From NCBI GenBank assembly GCA_964595575.1, contig CAZQRA010000001.1:78194-142193 (forward strand): 64,000 bases of DNA, read 5' to 3'. Within the stretch, counting starts at the first letter, position 1; every line of letters starts with the position of its first letter. Positions 14,895 through 22,757 of the stretch are shown one piece after another. Source of the stretch: PALSA-612 sp964595575. GTDB lineage: Bacteria > Actinomycetota > Thermoleophilia > Gaiellales > Gaiellaceae. A program made the translations under genes and the position numbers. Under the pieces are notes generated by a model that was not told the origin of the DNA, did not search any database, and was given only the letters and a program-made list of their open reading frames with translations.

Positions 14895-16766
14895 TCACCT
14901 GAGCGTCCGCAGCGCTCTAGCGAGCGATTGCTTGTCTGAGAGCACCGGGGCGAAGAGGTCGCCATGCTCGAGCAGACGTCTGCGTACGACATCCATGGTG
15001 AATGCCTTGGGGTCAAGGCCTGGCCGCACCTCCTCCCAGGTCAGGGGTGTCGACACCGGGGCCCCCGGGCGTGGTCGCACCGAGTACACGGAGGCCAGGG
15101 TCCTTCCCTCCCCGTTTTGGCCGGCATCCACCAGGACGCCCCAGCGGCGGGCAGGGCGACGCTCGGGGCTGACGAGCTTGGGCCTGGCGACGGCAAGCGT
15201 TCTTGCCACGAGGCAGGCGAGGTGGCGCGAGTCCGCGTACGTGGAGCGGCGGGCGATGGGTACGAGCACGTGGAGGCCGTCCCCGCCGCTCGTCTTGGGG
15301 TAGCTCCGCAAGCCGAGCTCGGCCAGGAGCGTCCTCACGAGAAGGGCTACCTCCACCACCTCGTCCATCCCCACGCCCTCCCCCGGATCGAGGTCGAAGA
15401 CGACCCAATCAGGTCGGCGAGGGCGATCGATGCGCGAGCACCAGGGATGGAGGTCGATGCAGCCCATGCTCACCATCCACAGGAGGGTGGCCTCGTCCCG
15501 GACGACGGGGACCCGGAGCGAGCGGCCCTCGCCGTCCTCGTACTCGAACGTGGGGATCCAGCGGGGAAGGTAGCGCGGTGCCCGCCTCTGGTAGAAGGCC
15601 TTGCCCTCGATCCCGTCCGGGTGGCGGAGCATGACCATGGGTCGATCTCGGAGGTGGGGGAGGAGGACGGAAGCGACGTCGCGGTAGTAGGCGAGGAGAT
15701 CGCCCTTGGTAATCCCCTCCTTCGGCCAGAAGAGCTTGTCCGGGTTGGAGATGCGGAGGACGACCGAGCCCACCCTGAGGGGAGACGAGCCCACCCTCAG
15801 GGGAGAAGGAGGCGACTGCTCGCGGCGCACGTCGGCTGGAGTCTTGTCCTCCCTGATCCCCAAGAAGGAGGGAGAGCGGAGGCGGCCATCGGGGGTCCAC
15901 TCGGCGAGCTCGACCTCGACGACCACCCGCGGCTCGACCCAGACGACGTCGCGCAAAGGAGCGCGCAGTCTGGGGACGTCGGCCAGCGGGGGATGAGGCC
16001 GGCGCAAGGGCGCAAGGAGGACGAGGAGCTCCTCGATCGCCCGAGCGGTGAAGCCCGTGCCCACGCTTCCTGCGAAGCGAAGGCCCTCTGGACCGGGGAC
16101 GGCGAGGACGAGCGACCCCAAGGCGGCTCGACGTCCCCGCCCCCTCGTGTAGCCGACCACGACCAGCTCTTGCCGCGGCCGGAGCTTGACCTTGAGCCAC
16201 GCTCCAGAACGGCGCTCCTCGTAGCAGGAGTCGCGCCGCTTGGCCACGATGCCCTCGAGGCCCTGCTCCTTCGCCGCCTCTAGGAGCGCCTGGCCGTCGG
16301 CGAAGGTGGGCGTGAGGCGCACGACCTGCGAGCCTCGGTCGAGGAGCTCCTGAAGCCGCCGTCGGCGCTCCTCGAGGGGAAGCTCGAGCAGAGGCTCTCC
16401 CTCGAGCTCGAGCAGGTCGAAGACCTCGTAGACGATCGTCCCCTTTCCCTGTTGGAGGAGGGAGAAGCGAGGCCTGCCGGCTCGGTCGAGGGCGCAGATC
16501 TCGCCGTCGAGTACGCAGTCCCGCCCCCTCGTGGCCGTGGGCAAAGCCGCGATCAAGGCGGGGAAGCGGGGGCCGAGGTCGCTGCGACCTGTCCGGCTGA
16601 CGAGCTCGACCCGATCCCCGCGCACGTAGGCGAGGGCGCGGTAGCCGTCCCACTTGGGCTCGAACGTCCAGGCCCTGCCTCGGGGGACAGCCTCGGCGGG
16701 GACGGCCAGCATGGGCCGGTAGCGCCGGCGAGGCGACCTGTCGAGAGCTGGCGTCGACGCGTCCAT
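14895..16766 (-). CDS. ligD: bifunctional ligase-primase/polymerase LigD (NHEJ)
   Basis: ATP-dependent DNA ligase plus primase-type polymerase of bacterial non-homologous end joining. 623 residues: ligase domain first, with adenylated Lys in FEPKWDGYRAL (K38), LDGEICALD, GLEGIVAKRRDS and KVKLRPRQELVVVGYT; then an OB domain; then the polymerase domain (about 335-615) with NPDKLFWPKEGITKGDL, DLDPGEGV (catalytic Asp pair) and SGGDGLHVLVP. The 3'-phosphoesterase domain found in many LigDs is absent. The interdomain linker holds a tandem duplication at 15766-15807. No Ku gene is in the window. Confidence 0.93.
   Translation of the reverse strand: MDASTPALDRSPRRRYRPMLAVPAEAVPRGRAWTFEPKWDGYRALAYVRGDRVELVSRTGRSDLGPRFPALIAALPTATRGRDCVLDGEICALDRAGRPRFSLLQQGKGTIVYEVFDLLELEGEPLLELPLEERRRRLQELLDRGSQVVRLTPTFADGQALLEAAKEQGLEGIVAKRRDSCYEERRSGAWLKVKLRPRQELVVVGYTRGRGRRAALGSLVLAVPGPEGLRFAGSVGTGFTARAIEELLVLLAPLRRPHPPLADVPRLRAPLRDVVWVEPRVVVEVELAEWTPDGRLRSPSFLGIREDKTPADVRREQSPPSPLRVGSSPLRVGSVVLRISNPDKLFWPKEGITKGDLLAYYRDVASVLLPHLRDRPMVMLRHPDGIEGKAFYQRRAPRYLPRWIPTFEYEDGEGRSLRVPVVRDEATLLWMVSMGCIDLHPWCSRIDRPRRPDWVVFDLDPGEGVGMDEVVEVALLVRTLLAELGLRSYPKTSGGDGLHVLVPIARRSTYADSRHLACLVARTLAVARPKLVSPERRPARRWGVLVDAGQNGEGRTLASVYSVRPRPGAPVSTPLTWEEVRPGLDPKAFTMDVVRRRLLEHGDLFAPVLSDKQSLARALRTLR
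15766..15807. repeat. 21-bp tandem duplication in the ligD linker
   Basis: Two adjacent 21-nt units (15766-15786 and 15787-15807) differ at two positions. They encode PLRVGS twice in the hinge between the ligase and polymerase domains, in frame. Confidence 0.85.
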
Positions 16767-16851
16767 TCGGGCTGTCCATCCCCAACGGGTACGGGGAAAA
16801 ATCTGTGGACAGTGTGGATTGTCGCTCGGCGCCTCGGGGAGGCCGCTCCCC

Positions 16852-17784
16852 TCAGGCGTACACGCCCATGGCCCGAAACTTGGCTCGGCGGCGGCGCACG
16901 AGGGTGGCGGGGGAGGCGGCCTCGATCTCCGCCAACGCCTGGTCGAGCGACTCGGCCAGGAGCCGGGCGGCCTGGTCGTAGTCGCGATGGGCCCCTCCCT
17001 CGGGCTCGGGAACGACGGCGTCGATGACCCCCAGCTCCAGGCAGTGGCGTGCATCGGGCTTGAAGGCGGCGGCGGCCTTCCGGGCCTGGCCGGCGTCCCG
17101 CCACAGGATGGCGGCGCACCCCTCCGGGGAGATGACCGAGTAGATGGCGTACTCCTGCATGAGTACCCGGTCGGCGACGGCGATGGCGACTGCCCCTCCC
17201 GAGCCGCCCTCGCCGATGATGCAGGAGACAATGGGCACCCCTAGCCGGGCCATGAGCGCCTGGCAGCGAGCGATGGCGCCTCCCTGGCCGTGCTGCTCGG
17301 CTGCCACGCCTGGGTAGGCGCCCGGGGTGTCCACCAGCGTGAGGACGGGGAAGCGGTGGCGCTCGGCCAGGGTCATGACCCGCATGGCCTTGCGGTAGCC
17401 CTCGGGATAGGCCATCCCGAAGTTGCGGAAGGTGCGCTCCTTGAGGTCGCGACCCTTCTGGTGACCGATCAGAGCGACCGTGCGCCCCCGGAAGCGGCCC
17501 AGTCCGGCGACGATCGCGGGATCGTCGGCCCGCGCCCGGTCGCCGTGGAGCTCGACCCAATCCTCGAGGATGCGCTCCACGTAGTCGAGGGTGTAGGGTC
17601 GCTCCGGGTGGCGGGCGAGCTCCACCGAGAGCCAGATCTCCTTGTCGCTCGGCTCCTCCTGGAGGCGCTCCAGCTGTCGCCGCAGGCGCTCGAGGTCGGC
17701 GGAGAGCTTGGCCCCACCCAAGAGACTCAGCCCCTTGAGCCTGCTCAGGCGGGCTCGGAGCCTGAGCTGCTCGTCAGCGGTCAC
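16852..17784 (-). CDS. accA: acetyl-CoA carboxylase carboxyltransferase, alpha subunit
   Basis: Pairs with AccD to transfer the carboxyl group from biotin to acetyl-CoA, giving malonyl-CoA for fatty-acid synthesis. 310 residues, crotonase fold: N-terminal helical region, HPERPYTLDYVERILEDWVELHGDR, ALIGHQKGRD, FGMAYPEGYRKAMRVM, VDTPGAYPGVAAEQHGQ, GEGGSGGA and SVISPEGCAAILWRD. The GTG at 17784 lies 11 nt inside the accD reading frame, so the subunits are translationally coupled. Separate E. coli-style subunits differ from the fused acyl-CoA carboxylases of many Actinobacteria. Confidence 0.96.
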   Translation of the reverse strand: MTADEQLRLRARLSRLKGLSLLGGAKLSADLERLRRQLERLQEEPSDKEIWLSVELARHPERPYTLDYVERILEDWVELHGDRARADDPAIVAGLGRFRGRTVALIGHQKGRDLKERTFRNFGMAYPEGYRKAMRVMTLAERHRFPVLTLVDTPGAYPGVAAEQHGQGGAIARCQALMARLGVPIVSCIIGEGGSGGAVAIAVADRVLMQEYAIYSVISPEGCAAILWRDAGQARKAAAAFKPDARHCLELGVIDAVVPEPEGGAHRDYDQAARLLAESLDQALAEIEAASPATLVRRRRAKFRAMGVYA

Positions 17785-18625
17785 GACCGAACAGACGCAT
17801 GAGGCGGGCAAGGTAGCCCCGCAGCTGCGGGCGGGGCACGATGGCGTCCAGGTGGCCGAAGCGGTAGTTGGACTCGGCCAGGCCGAAGTCGGGGGGGAGC
17901 CTCTCTCGCGTCGTCTGCTGGACGACCCGGGGTCCCGTGAACGAGAGCAAGGCGCCCGGCTCGGCCACGATGACATCGCCCAGGCTGGCGAAGCTCGCGA
18001 GCACGCCGGCGGTGGTGGGGTGGGCCATCACGCTGAACAGGCAGCCGCCGGCGTCGTGCAGGTCCTCCACCGCGCACACCGTCTTGGGGAGCTGCATGAG
18101 GGAGAGGATGCCTTCCTGCATGCGCGCTCCCCCCGAGGCGGTGACGGAGACCAGGGGCACCCGCCGGGCCGCCGCGCTCTCGCAGGCGCGTACGAGCTTC
18201 TCGCCCACCACGCTGCCCATCGATCCTCCCATGAAGCGGAAGTCCATGACTGCGAGCTCGCAGGGGTAGCCGTCGAGGGTGGCTCTACCGATGACCATGG
18301 CCTCGCCCAGGCCGGTAGCCAGCTCCGCCTCGGCCAGGCGCTCGCGGTAGGGCCGGAGGTCGAAGAAGTCGAGGGGGTCGGCGGAGCGGAGCTCGGCGGC
18401 CTCCTCCTGGAACGTTCCCGGATCGGCCAGCATCGTCACTCGCTCCCGGGCGGGCATGGGGAAGTGGTGTCCGCACTGGGGGCAGACCCGGAGGTGGGCG
18501 CGAAGCTCCTCGTCACGGTAGTGGGAGTGGCAGCCGGGGCAGGTGTTGGGGTGCCCTCGCTCTCCCTGGGCGGACTCGCCATCGTCCTTGCGCTCGATGG
18601 ACACGTCGACTCGGTTGCTTGACAT
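17774..18625 (-). CDS. accD: acetyl-CoA carboxylase carboxyltransferase, beta subunit
   Basis: Zinc-containing partner of AccA. 283 residues from ATG 18625; an alternative GTG at 18637 would overlap the likely -10 TAAAGT (18641-18636), so the ATG is preferred. The N-terminal zinc ribbon reads CPGCHSHY and CPQCGHHF. The crotonase-fold domain has FRFMGGSMGSVVGEK, SVTASGGARMQEG, HPTTAGVLASFASLGDV and GPRVVQQTTRERLP. Biotin carrier protein and biotin carboxylase are not in the window. Confidence 0.96.
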   Translation of the reverse strand: MSSNRVDVSIERKDDGESAQGERGHPNTCPGCHSHYRDEELRAHLRVCPQCGHHFPMPARERVTMLADPGTFQEEAAELRSADPLDFFDLRPYRERLAEAELATGLGEAMVIGRATLDGYPCELAVMDFRFMGGSMGSVVGEKLVRACESAAARRVPLVSVTASGGARMQEGILSLMQLPKTVCAVEDLHDAGGCLFSVMAHPTTAGVLASFASLGDVIVAEPGALLSFTGPRVVQQTTRERLPPDFGLAESNYRFGHLDAIVPRPQLRGYLARLMRLFGRDR

Positions 18626-18664
18626 GGGCTGCGCCACTTTAGACGTGGTCTGCGCCCCGCCCGG

Positions 18665-19441
18665 TTACAGCCCGAGGGCGACGCACAGCCGCTCCAGGGA
18701 AGGGACGGCCAGCGGGTCGGGGGCAAGGCCGCTGAAGCCGGCCCCGGCGAGGGGCACGCGGCCGGCGAGAGCCCGCAGCAAGCGCTCCGCCTCGTCCAGG
18801 GTCGGCCCTCCCGGTTCCGGGAGGTGGCAAGGCACCTGTCCTGGGGCGAGGACGTCCACGTCGAAGGCGACGTAGACCGCGTCGGCGCCGTCGAGGGCCC
18901 GCTCGATACCCTCCTCGCCCAGGGCGAGGCCGACCTGGGCGATCAGCTCCTCCTCGGGAGGGTCGAGGCTGCGGGCGCCGACCAGGGCCACGTCCTCGAG
19001 GCGCACGCTGCCTTGGTCCAGGATCATGCGCAAAGGCATTCCCCAGAGGTTGCCGGAGGGCGAGGTCTCGGGGGTGTTGAGGTCGCCGTGGGCGTCCAGC
19101 CACACCAGGGCCAGTCGCTCGTAGCGGGCAGCCAGGCCCTCCACCGCTCCCACGTGGGCGCAGCAGCAGCCGCCGAGCACGAGAGGGCGCTCGGGCAGGG
19201 CGGAAGCGATGGCCAGCGTTTGCTCCTGGAGCGAGCTCTCCTCGACGACGGCGGCCTCGGGGTAGGGGAGGGGAAGCCGCGCCGCCTGGGCCATGGCCTC
19301 CCCGCCGGCGCCCCAGGCGCGGGGCACGCGGACGAGCCCGGCGGCATACTCTCGGCCGCAGGCGTGGCACTCGTACCCAGGGCCGAGGGCCACCGCCGTG
19401 AAGCCGCCGCACTCGGGGCAGAGGGCGCGGAGCCTGCTCAT
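18665..19441 (-). CDS. arginase/agmatinase-superfamily protein with N-terminal zinc ribbon
   Basis: 258-residue ureohydrolase-fold protein. Manganese-site motifs are WLDAHGDLNTP (D-A-H-x-D) and AFDVDVLAPG (D-x-D); the first His-bearing motif, normally GGDHS, reads GGCCCAH with the His kept. Residues 1-33 form a separate CPECGG...CHACGREY zinc ribbon, which is unusual for this family. The substrate is not evident: arginine, agmatine, formiminoglutamate or another guanidino compound are all possible. It overlaps the HAD gene by 4 nt, so the two are probably co-translated. Confidence 0.78.
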   Translation of the reverse strand: MSRLRALCPECGGFTAVALGPGYECHACGREYAAGLVRVPRAWGAGGEAMAQAARLPLPYPEAAVVEESSLQEQTLAIASALPERPLVLGGCCCAHVGAVEGLAARYERLALVWLDAHGDLNTPETSPSGNLWGMPLRMILDQGSVRLEDVALVGARSLDPPEEELIAQVGLALGEEGIERALDGADAVYVAFDVDVLAPGQVPCHLPEPGGPTLDEAERLLRALAGRVPLAGAGFSGLAPDPLAVPSLERLCVALGL

Positions 19442-20088
19442 CGGCCGTCGGCCTCGATGATCTCGGCGACCGCCTTCGCCAGCCCCGCCAAATCGGGCAG
19501 CGTGCGGGCGGGGGCCAGCCCTCTTGGGTCCTCGTGCAGGCGGTTGATCCAGATACAGGGGATGCCGAGCTCGAGGGCCGGGGCCACGTCGTGGAACAGG
19601 CTGGCGGCCACGTGGACGTCGGGGAGCCGCCCCACCTGTCGCTCGAAGGCTCGCCAGTGGCCCAAAGCCGGCTTGTAGGAGCCGATCTGGGAAGCGACGA
19701 TCCGAAGATCGAAGGGAACGCCGATCGCGGTCACGGAGGCCTGGAGAAGGTCGGGATCGGTGTTGGAGAGGATGCCCAGGCGCACCCCGCGCCGGCGTAG
19801 GTCGAGAAGGGCGGAGGGAACCTCCGCGAACACCGGCCAGGAAGGGAGGGACCGGGCCAAGGCCTCCCGCTCCTCGGCCGGGGCCCCCAGCTCTTCCAGC
19901 ACCCGGGCCATGACCTCCCGGTAGGGGAGAGCCGGCTCTCGCCTTTGGATCTCCGGCTCGAGCTCGTGGTAGCGGCGGAGAAGCTCGTCGGCTCGCTCCC
20001 CTCCGAAGAGGCGGGCCAGCTCGCGGCGGATGCCCGTGTTCCAGTCGACGAGGGTCCCGTAGCAGTCGAAGGTGGCCCAGCGCTCCAC
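19438..20088 (-). CDS. HAD-superfamily hydrolase, haloacid dehalogenase type II-like
   Basis: 216 residues. The nucleophile is the Asp of ATFDCYGTLVDWN (D8), followed by a helical cap, the Ser/Thr motif GILSNTDPDLL, a Lys in GSYKPALGHWR, and the acidic motif ASLFHDVAPALELGIPCIWINR. The spacing matches type II 2-haloacid dehalogenases, but many such proteins are phosphatases. It lies between a lipid kinase and an arginase-like gene, which gives no clear substrate hint. Confidence 0.85.
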   Translation of the reverse strand: MERWATFDCYGTLVDWNTGIRRELARLFGGERADELLRRYHELEPEIQRREPALPYREVMARVLEELGAPAEEREALARSLPSWPVFAEVPSALLDLRRRGVRLGILSNTDPDLLQASVTAIGVPFDLRIVASQIGSYKPALGHWRAFERQVGRLPDVHVAASLFHDVAPALELGIPCIWINRLHEDPRGLAPARTLPDLAGLAKAVAEIIEADGR

Positions 20089-20115
20089 CCAGGGGAGCTT
20101 ACCGGCCGCTCGCTG

Positions 20116-20997
20116 TCAGGCAAGCACGGGCATCGCCCTCCGCTCGGCCTCGAACACGGCCCTGTCCACGTCCCCCAGGTCCTCCCCGTCTGCCTGCAGG
20201 GGAGACGGGGAGTCGCAGGCGACCTCGATCCGGTCGAGGTCATGCCCGCACAAAACGCCGGGAGCCCCTGCTACGCCTTTGCCGACGGCGGCTCGAGCCA
20301 GCAGGCGGAGGACGGCCAAGGGGCCGGGAGCAACGGGGGCGGCGTAGTCCAGTCCGAGCTCGAGTCGTGCCCGGGGGCAGAAGCGCAAGGGGAGCGGGCC
20401 GGCGTAGGTGTACACGGGGGCGTTGCACACGAAGACGAGCGCCGCCCGCCCTGCGCCTGCGATGGCGAAGGAGGGCTGGAAGCGGAGCCGCCGCTCGACG
20501 AGGACGCGGGCGACGGTGAAGGCGAAGAAGAGGTTGCCCGGCCGCGCTCCCCGAGGACCTCCTCGGCGCGCCTCCACCCGCCGCACCGCCTCGGCGTCGA
20601 GCCCAAGGCCGGCGCTGAACAGGAAGCGGCGGCCGTTGACGCGGCCGAGGGAGATCCGTCGAGCAGGAGCGGACAGGAGGTGGCGGGCGCAGGCCACGGC
20701 GTCCGAGGGGAGGCCGAGGGCCCGGGGGAGGACGTTGGCGCCTCCCGCCGGTAGGAAGCCGAGCGGCCGTCGGCCGTCGGCTCCGTTGACCGCCTCGTTG
20801 AAGGTCCCGTCGCCCCCGAGGACGAAGATGGCCTCGCCCTCCGCCTCCCGGGCGAGCTGGACGGCATGCCCTGGGCGCTCGCTGAGGACGGTGACGAGGG
20901 AGAAGCGGGCGGCCAGCGTCCGCTCCACCTGCCGCATCCCTTCCTCGCTGACTCCGCGGGCAGCCGGGTTGACGATGAGGGTGGCGGAAGGCCTCAC
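20116..20997 (-). CDS. diacylglycerol kinase-family lipid kinase
   Basis: 293 residues from GTG 20997, which overlaps the upstream stop as GTGA. Catalytic-domain signatures: LIVNPAARG near the N-terminus, VLGGDGTFNEAVNG (GGDGT ATP-binding motif), LGFLPAGGANVLPRALG, and a C-terminal beta-sandwich ending in QADGEDLGDV. Family members (DgkB, YegS, BmrU, LCB5-like) phosphorylate diacylglycerol or related lipids at the inner membrane. The lipid substrate is not determined. Confidence 0.88.
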   Translation of the reverse strand: MRPSATLIVNPAARGVSEEGMRQVERTLAARFSLVTVLSERPGHAVQLAREAEGEAIFVLGGDGTFNEAVNGADGRRPLGFLPAGGANVLPRALGLPSDAVACARHLLSAPARRISLGRVNGRRFLFSAGLGLDAEAVRRVEARRGGPRGARPGNLFFAFTVARVLVERRLRFQPSFAIAGAGRAALVFVCNAPVYTYAGPLPLRFCPRARLELGLDYAAPVAPGPLAVLRLLARAAVGKGVAGAPGVLCGHDLDRIEVACDSPSPLQADGEDLGDVDRAVFEAERRAMPVLA

Positions 20998-22070
20998 ACG
21001 ACCAGCGTCTCCGGTCGACGTTGTCCCGAGAGGAAGCGATCGAGAGCGAGGGGGGAGAGGTCGAGGGTGGGCCGCGCGCCCACGACCAGCTCGGCTACGT
21101 ACTCGCCCACAGCTGGGGCTTGCTGGAAGCCGTGACCGGAGAACCCGGTGGCGTAGAGGAACCGGCTCGGCTCGGCAGCCTCTCCCACGATCGCGTTCCA
21201 GTCGGGGCTGAGGTCGTAGTACCCCCACCAGGAGGATTGGACGCCCAGCTCGGCCAGCGCCGGCAGCCGGCGGACGGCCGTGCGAGCGAGGTCCTCGAGC
21301 GTCTGCTCCCTGCCCCCGAAGGCGATTCCCTGTCCCTCGCGGTGGAAGTAGAAGCCGGTGGAGAAGTCGATGGTCAAGGGCAGGCGGTGAGGCAGGCCCG
21401 CGTCCTCCGGGGTGAAGAAGACGAGGCGTCGCTCCGCGCGTACGGGGATGTCGAGCCCGACCATGGCTCCGATCTCCGCCGACCACACGCCGGCGCAGCA
21501 GACGACGGTATCGGTGGCGATCCTCCCCCTGGAGGTCTCGACCCCGGTGATGGTGCTACCCCGGGTATCGATGGCCGTGACCGCCCATCCTTGGCGGACG
21601 TCGAGTCCCCGGGCGTACCAGTGCACCACCGCCTCTGGGGTCGCGTAGCCGTCGAGCTCGCAGAAGGTGGCGGCGAGCAGGCCCTCAGGGGCGAGCTGGG
21701 GGACGAGCTCCCGAGCCTCGTCCACCGACAGCTCGCGGGAGGGAACCCCTAGGCGATGCTGGAGGGCCAGTGCCTCCTGGAAGCGGGCCACGTCGTCCTC
21801 GCGGTCGAGGAGGAAGAGGTAGCCGTACTGGCGAAATCCGATCCCCTCCATGCGCTCCAGCTCGTCCAGCGACCGCAGGGCTATGCGGACGTTGAGCTCG
21901 TCGGCGAACTGGGTGCGGATGCCTCCAGCCGCCTTGCCCGTCGAGCCGGAGGCGAGGGTGTGGCGCTCGACCAGGACGACGCGGGCGACTCCCAGCCGGC
22001 GGAGGTGCCAGGCGACGCTCGTGCCCAGCGCCCCGCCGCCCACGACCACGACGTCGGCCGTCTCCTGCAC
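20994..22070 (-). CDS. FAD-dependent amino-acid/sarcosine oxidase-like oxidoreductase
   Basis: 358-residue DAO-family flavoprotein. The N-terminal dinucleotide-binding motif is VVVVGGGALGTSVAWHL, followed by VLVERHTLASGSTGKAAGGI, typical of sarcosine oxidase beta-like enzymes, and a C-terminal FAD contact YATGFSGHGFQQAPAVGEYVAEL. It probably oxidises a secondary or N-methylated amine or amino acid. GTG start with CACAAT 6 nt upstream. First gene of a minus-strand run with the lipid kinase, which it overlaps by 4 nt. Confidence 0.88.
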   Translation of the reverse strand: MQETADVVVVGGGALGTSVAWHLRRLGVARVVLVERHTLASGSTGKAAGGIRTQFADELNVRIALRSLDELERMEGIGFRQYGYLFLLDREDDVARFQEALALQHRLGVPSRELSVDEARELVPQLAPEGLLAATFCELDGYATPEAVVHWYARGLDVRQGWAVTAIDTRGSTITGVETSRGRIATDTVVCCAGVWSAEIGAMVGLDIPVRAERRLVFFTPEDAGLPHRLPLTIDFSTGFYFHREGQGIAFGGREQTLEDLARTAVRRLPALAELGVQSSWWGYYDLSPDWNAIVGEAAEPSRFLYATGFSGHGFQQAPAVGEYVAELVVGARPTLDLSPLALDRFLSGQRRPETLVV

Positions 22071-22076
22071 GGAGGG

Positions 22077-22082
22077 ATTGTG
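22077..22082 (-). promoter_or_regulatory. -10 hexamer CACAAT, leaderless start of the FAD oxidoreductase gene
   Basis: On the minus strand CACAAT ends 6 nt before the GTG at 22070; same geometry as the other leaderless candidates, with C in place of the first T. Confidence 0.35.
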
Positions 22083-22108
22083 GCTCCGCCGCTAGAAGAT
22101 CACCACCG

Positions 22109-22613
22109 CTAGAAGACCACCACCATGAAGGGCACGTCCTTGGTCACGAGCACGTTGCCGGAGGTATCGAGGCCGCGCAGGCTCACACGGTAGGAGCCGT
22201 CGCCCATGGGGATGCAGGAGGTGGTCATGGCCTCCGAGGCCATGCTCGTGGCCAGGCAGCTCAGGCCGCCGAGGCCGGCCAGGAGCACCTCGTAGGTCCC
22301 GTTCTGGACCTTCCGCACCTGGACGCCCTTGCCGGTGCAGTTGAAGCGGCGGCCGAAGGCTTGGGGGGCGGAGATGTACTGGTTGGGGATGTTCTCCACT
22401 CCCTGATTGGGAAGCCCGGTGACGACGACGACCCCGCGCACGGCGCCGTTGGCGCAGCGAGGTTGAGGCTTGACCGCGCCCGGCGAGAGCGCGGACTCGG
22501 ACNNNNNNNNNNNNNNNNNNNNNNNNNNNNNNNNNNNNNNNNNNNNNNNNNNNNNNNNNNNNNNNNNNNNNNNNNNNNNNNNNNNNNNNNNNNNNNNNNN
22601 NNGACGTACGCAT
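22109..22613 (-). CDS. probable secreted protein of unknown function, interrupted by an assembly gap
   Basis: About 130 C-terminal residues are readable: CANGAVRGVVVVTGLPNQGV, FGRRFNCTGKGVQVRKV, YEVLLAGLGG, and the end KDVPFMVVVF. The segment is strand-rich with four or five Cys, as in extracellular domains, and resembles an uncharacterised C-terminal domain found on surface proteins of high-GC Actinomycetota. The 100-N gap hides the middle. Start ATG 22613 (M-R-T) is chosen because AAAGGAG stands 7 nt before it; ATG 22618 leaves only 2 nt. The gap length is arbitrary, so frame agreement across it means nothing. Confidence 0.55.
22503..22602. other. scaffold gap of 100 N
   Basis: Exactly 100 N, the conventional placeholder for a gap of unknown size, inside the minus-strand secreted-protein gene. 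Confidence 0.98.
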
Positions 22614-22745
22614 GCCATCGCTCCTTTCTCGTTGGTGGAGTCGAGGCATTGTCCCAGGGCGGGCGGCGCGATCGGCCAGGGCGGGCCCAGCGACGGGGCC
22701 TGGGGGCTCGCGCGTCTCCCTCGGCCCTGCCCTCGCCGGTCGCGA

Positions 22746-22751
22746 TAGGCT
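22746..22751 (+). promoter_or_regulatory. -10 hexamer TAGGCT, leaderless start of the candidate selenoprotein gene
   Basis: TAGGCT ends 6 nt before the GTG at 22758, the same spacing as at other starts here. It supports this start codon and independent transcription. Confidence 0.45.
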
Positions 22752-22757
22752 TGGAAC

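Noticed and set aside
16767..17231. N-terminal extension of the LigD frame upstream of 16766
   Set aside because: The extra residues are antisense-like, overlap accA and match no LigD domain; homology begins just after M at 16766.
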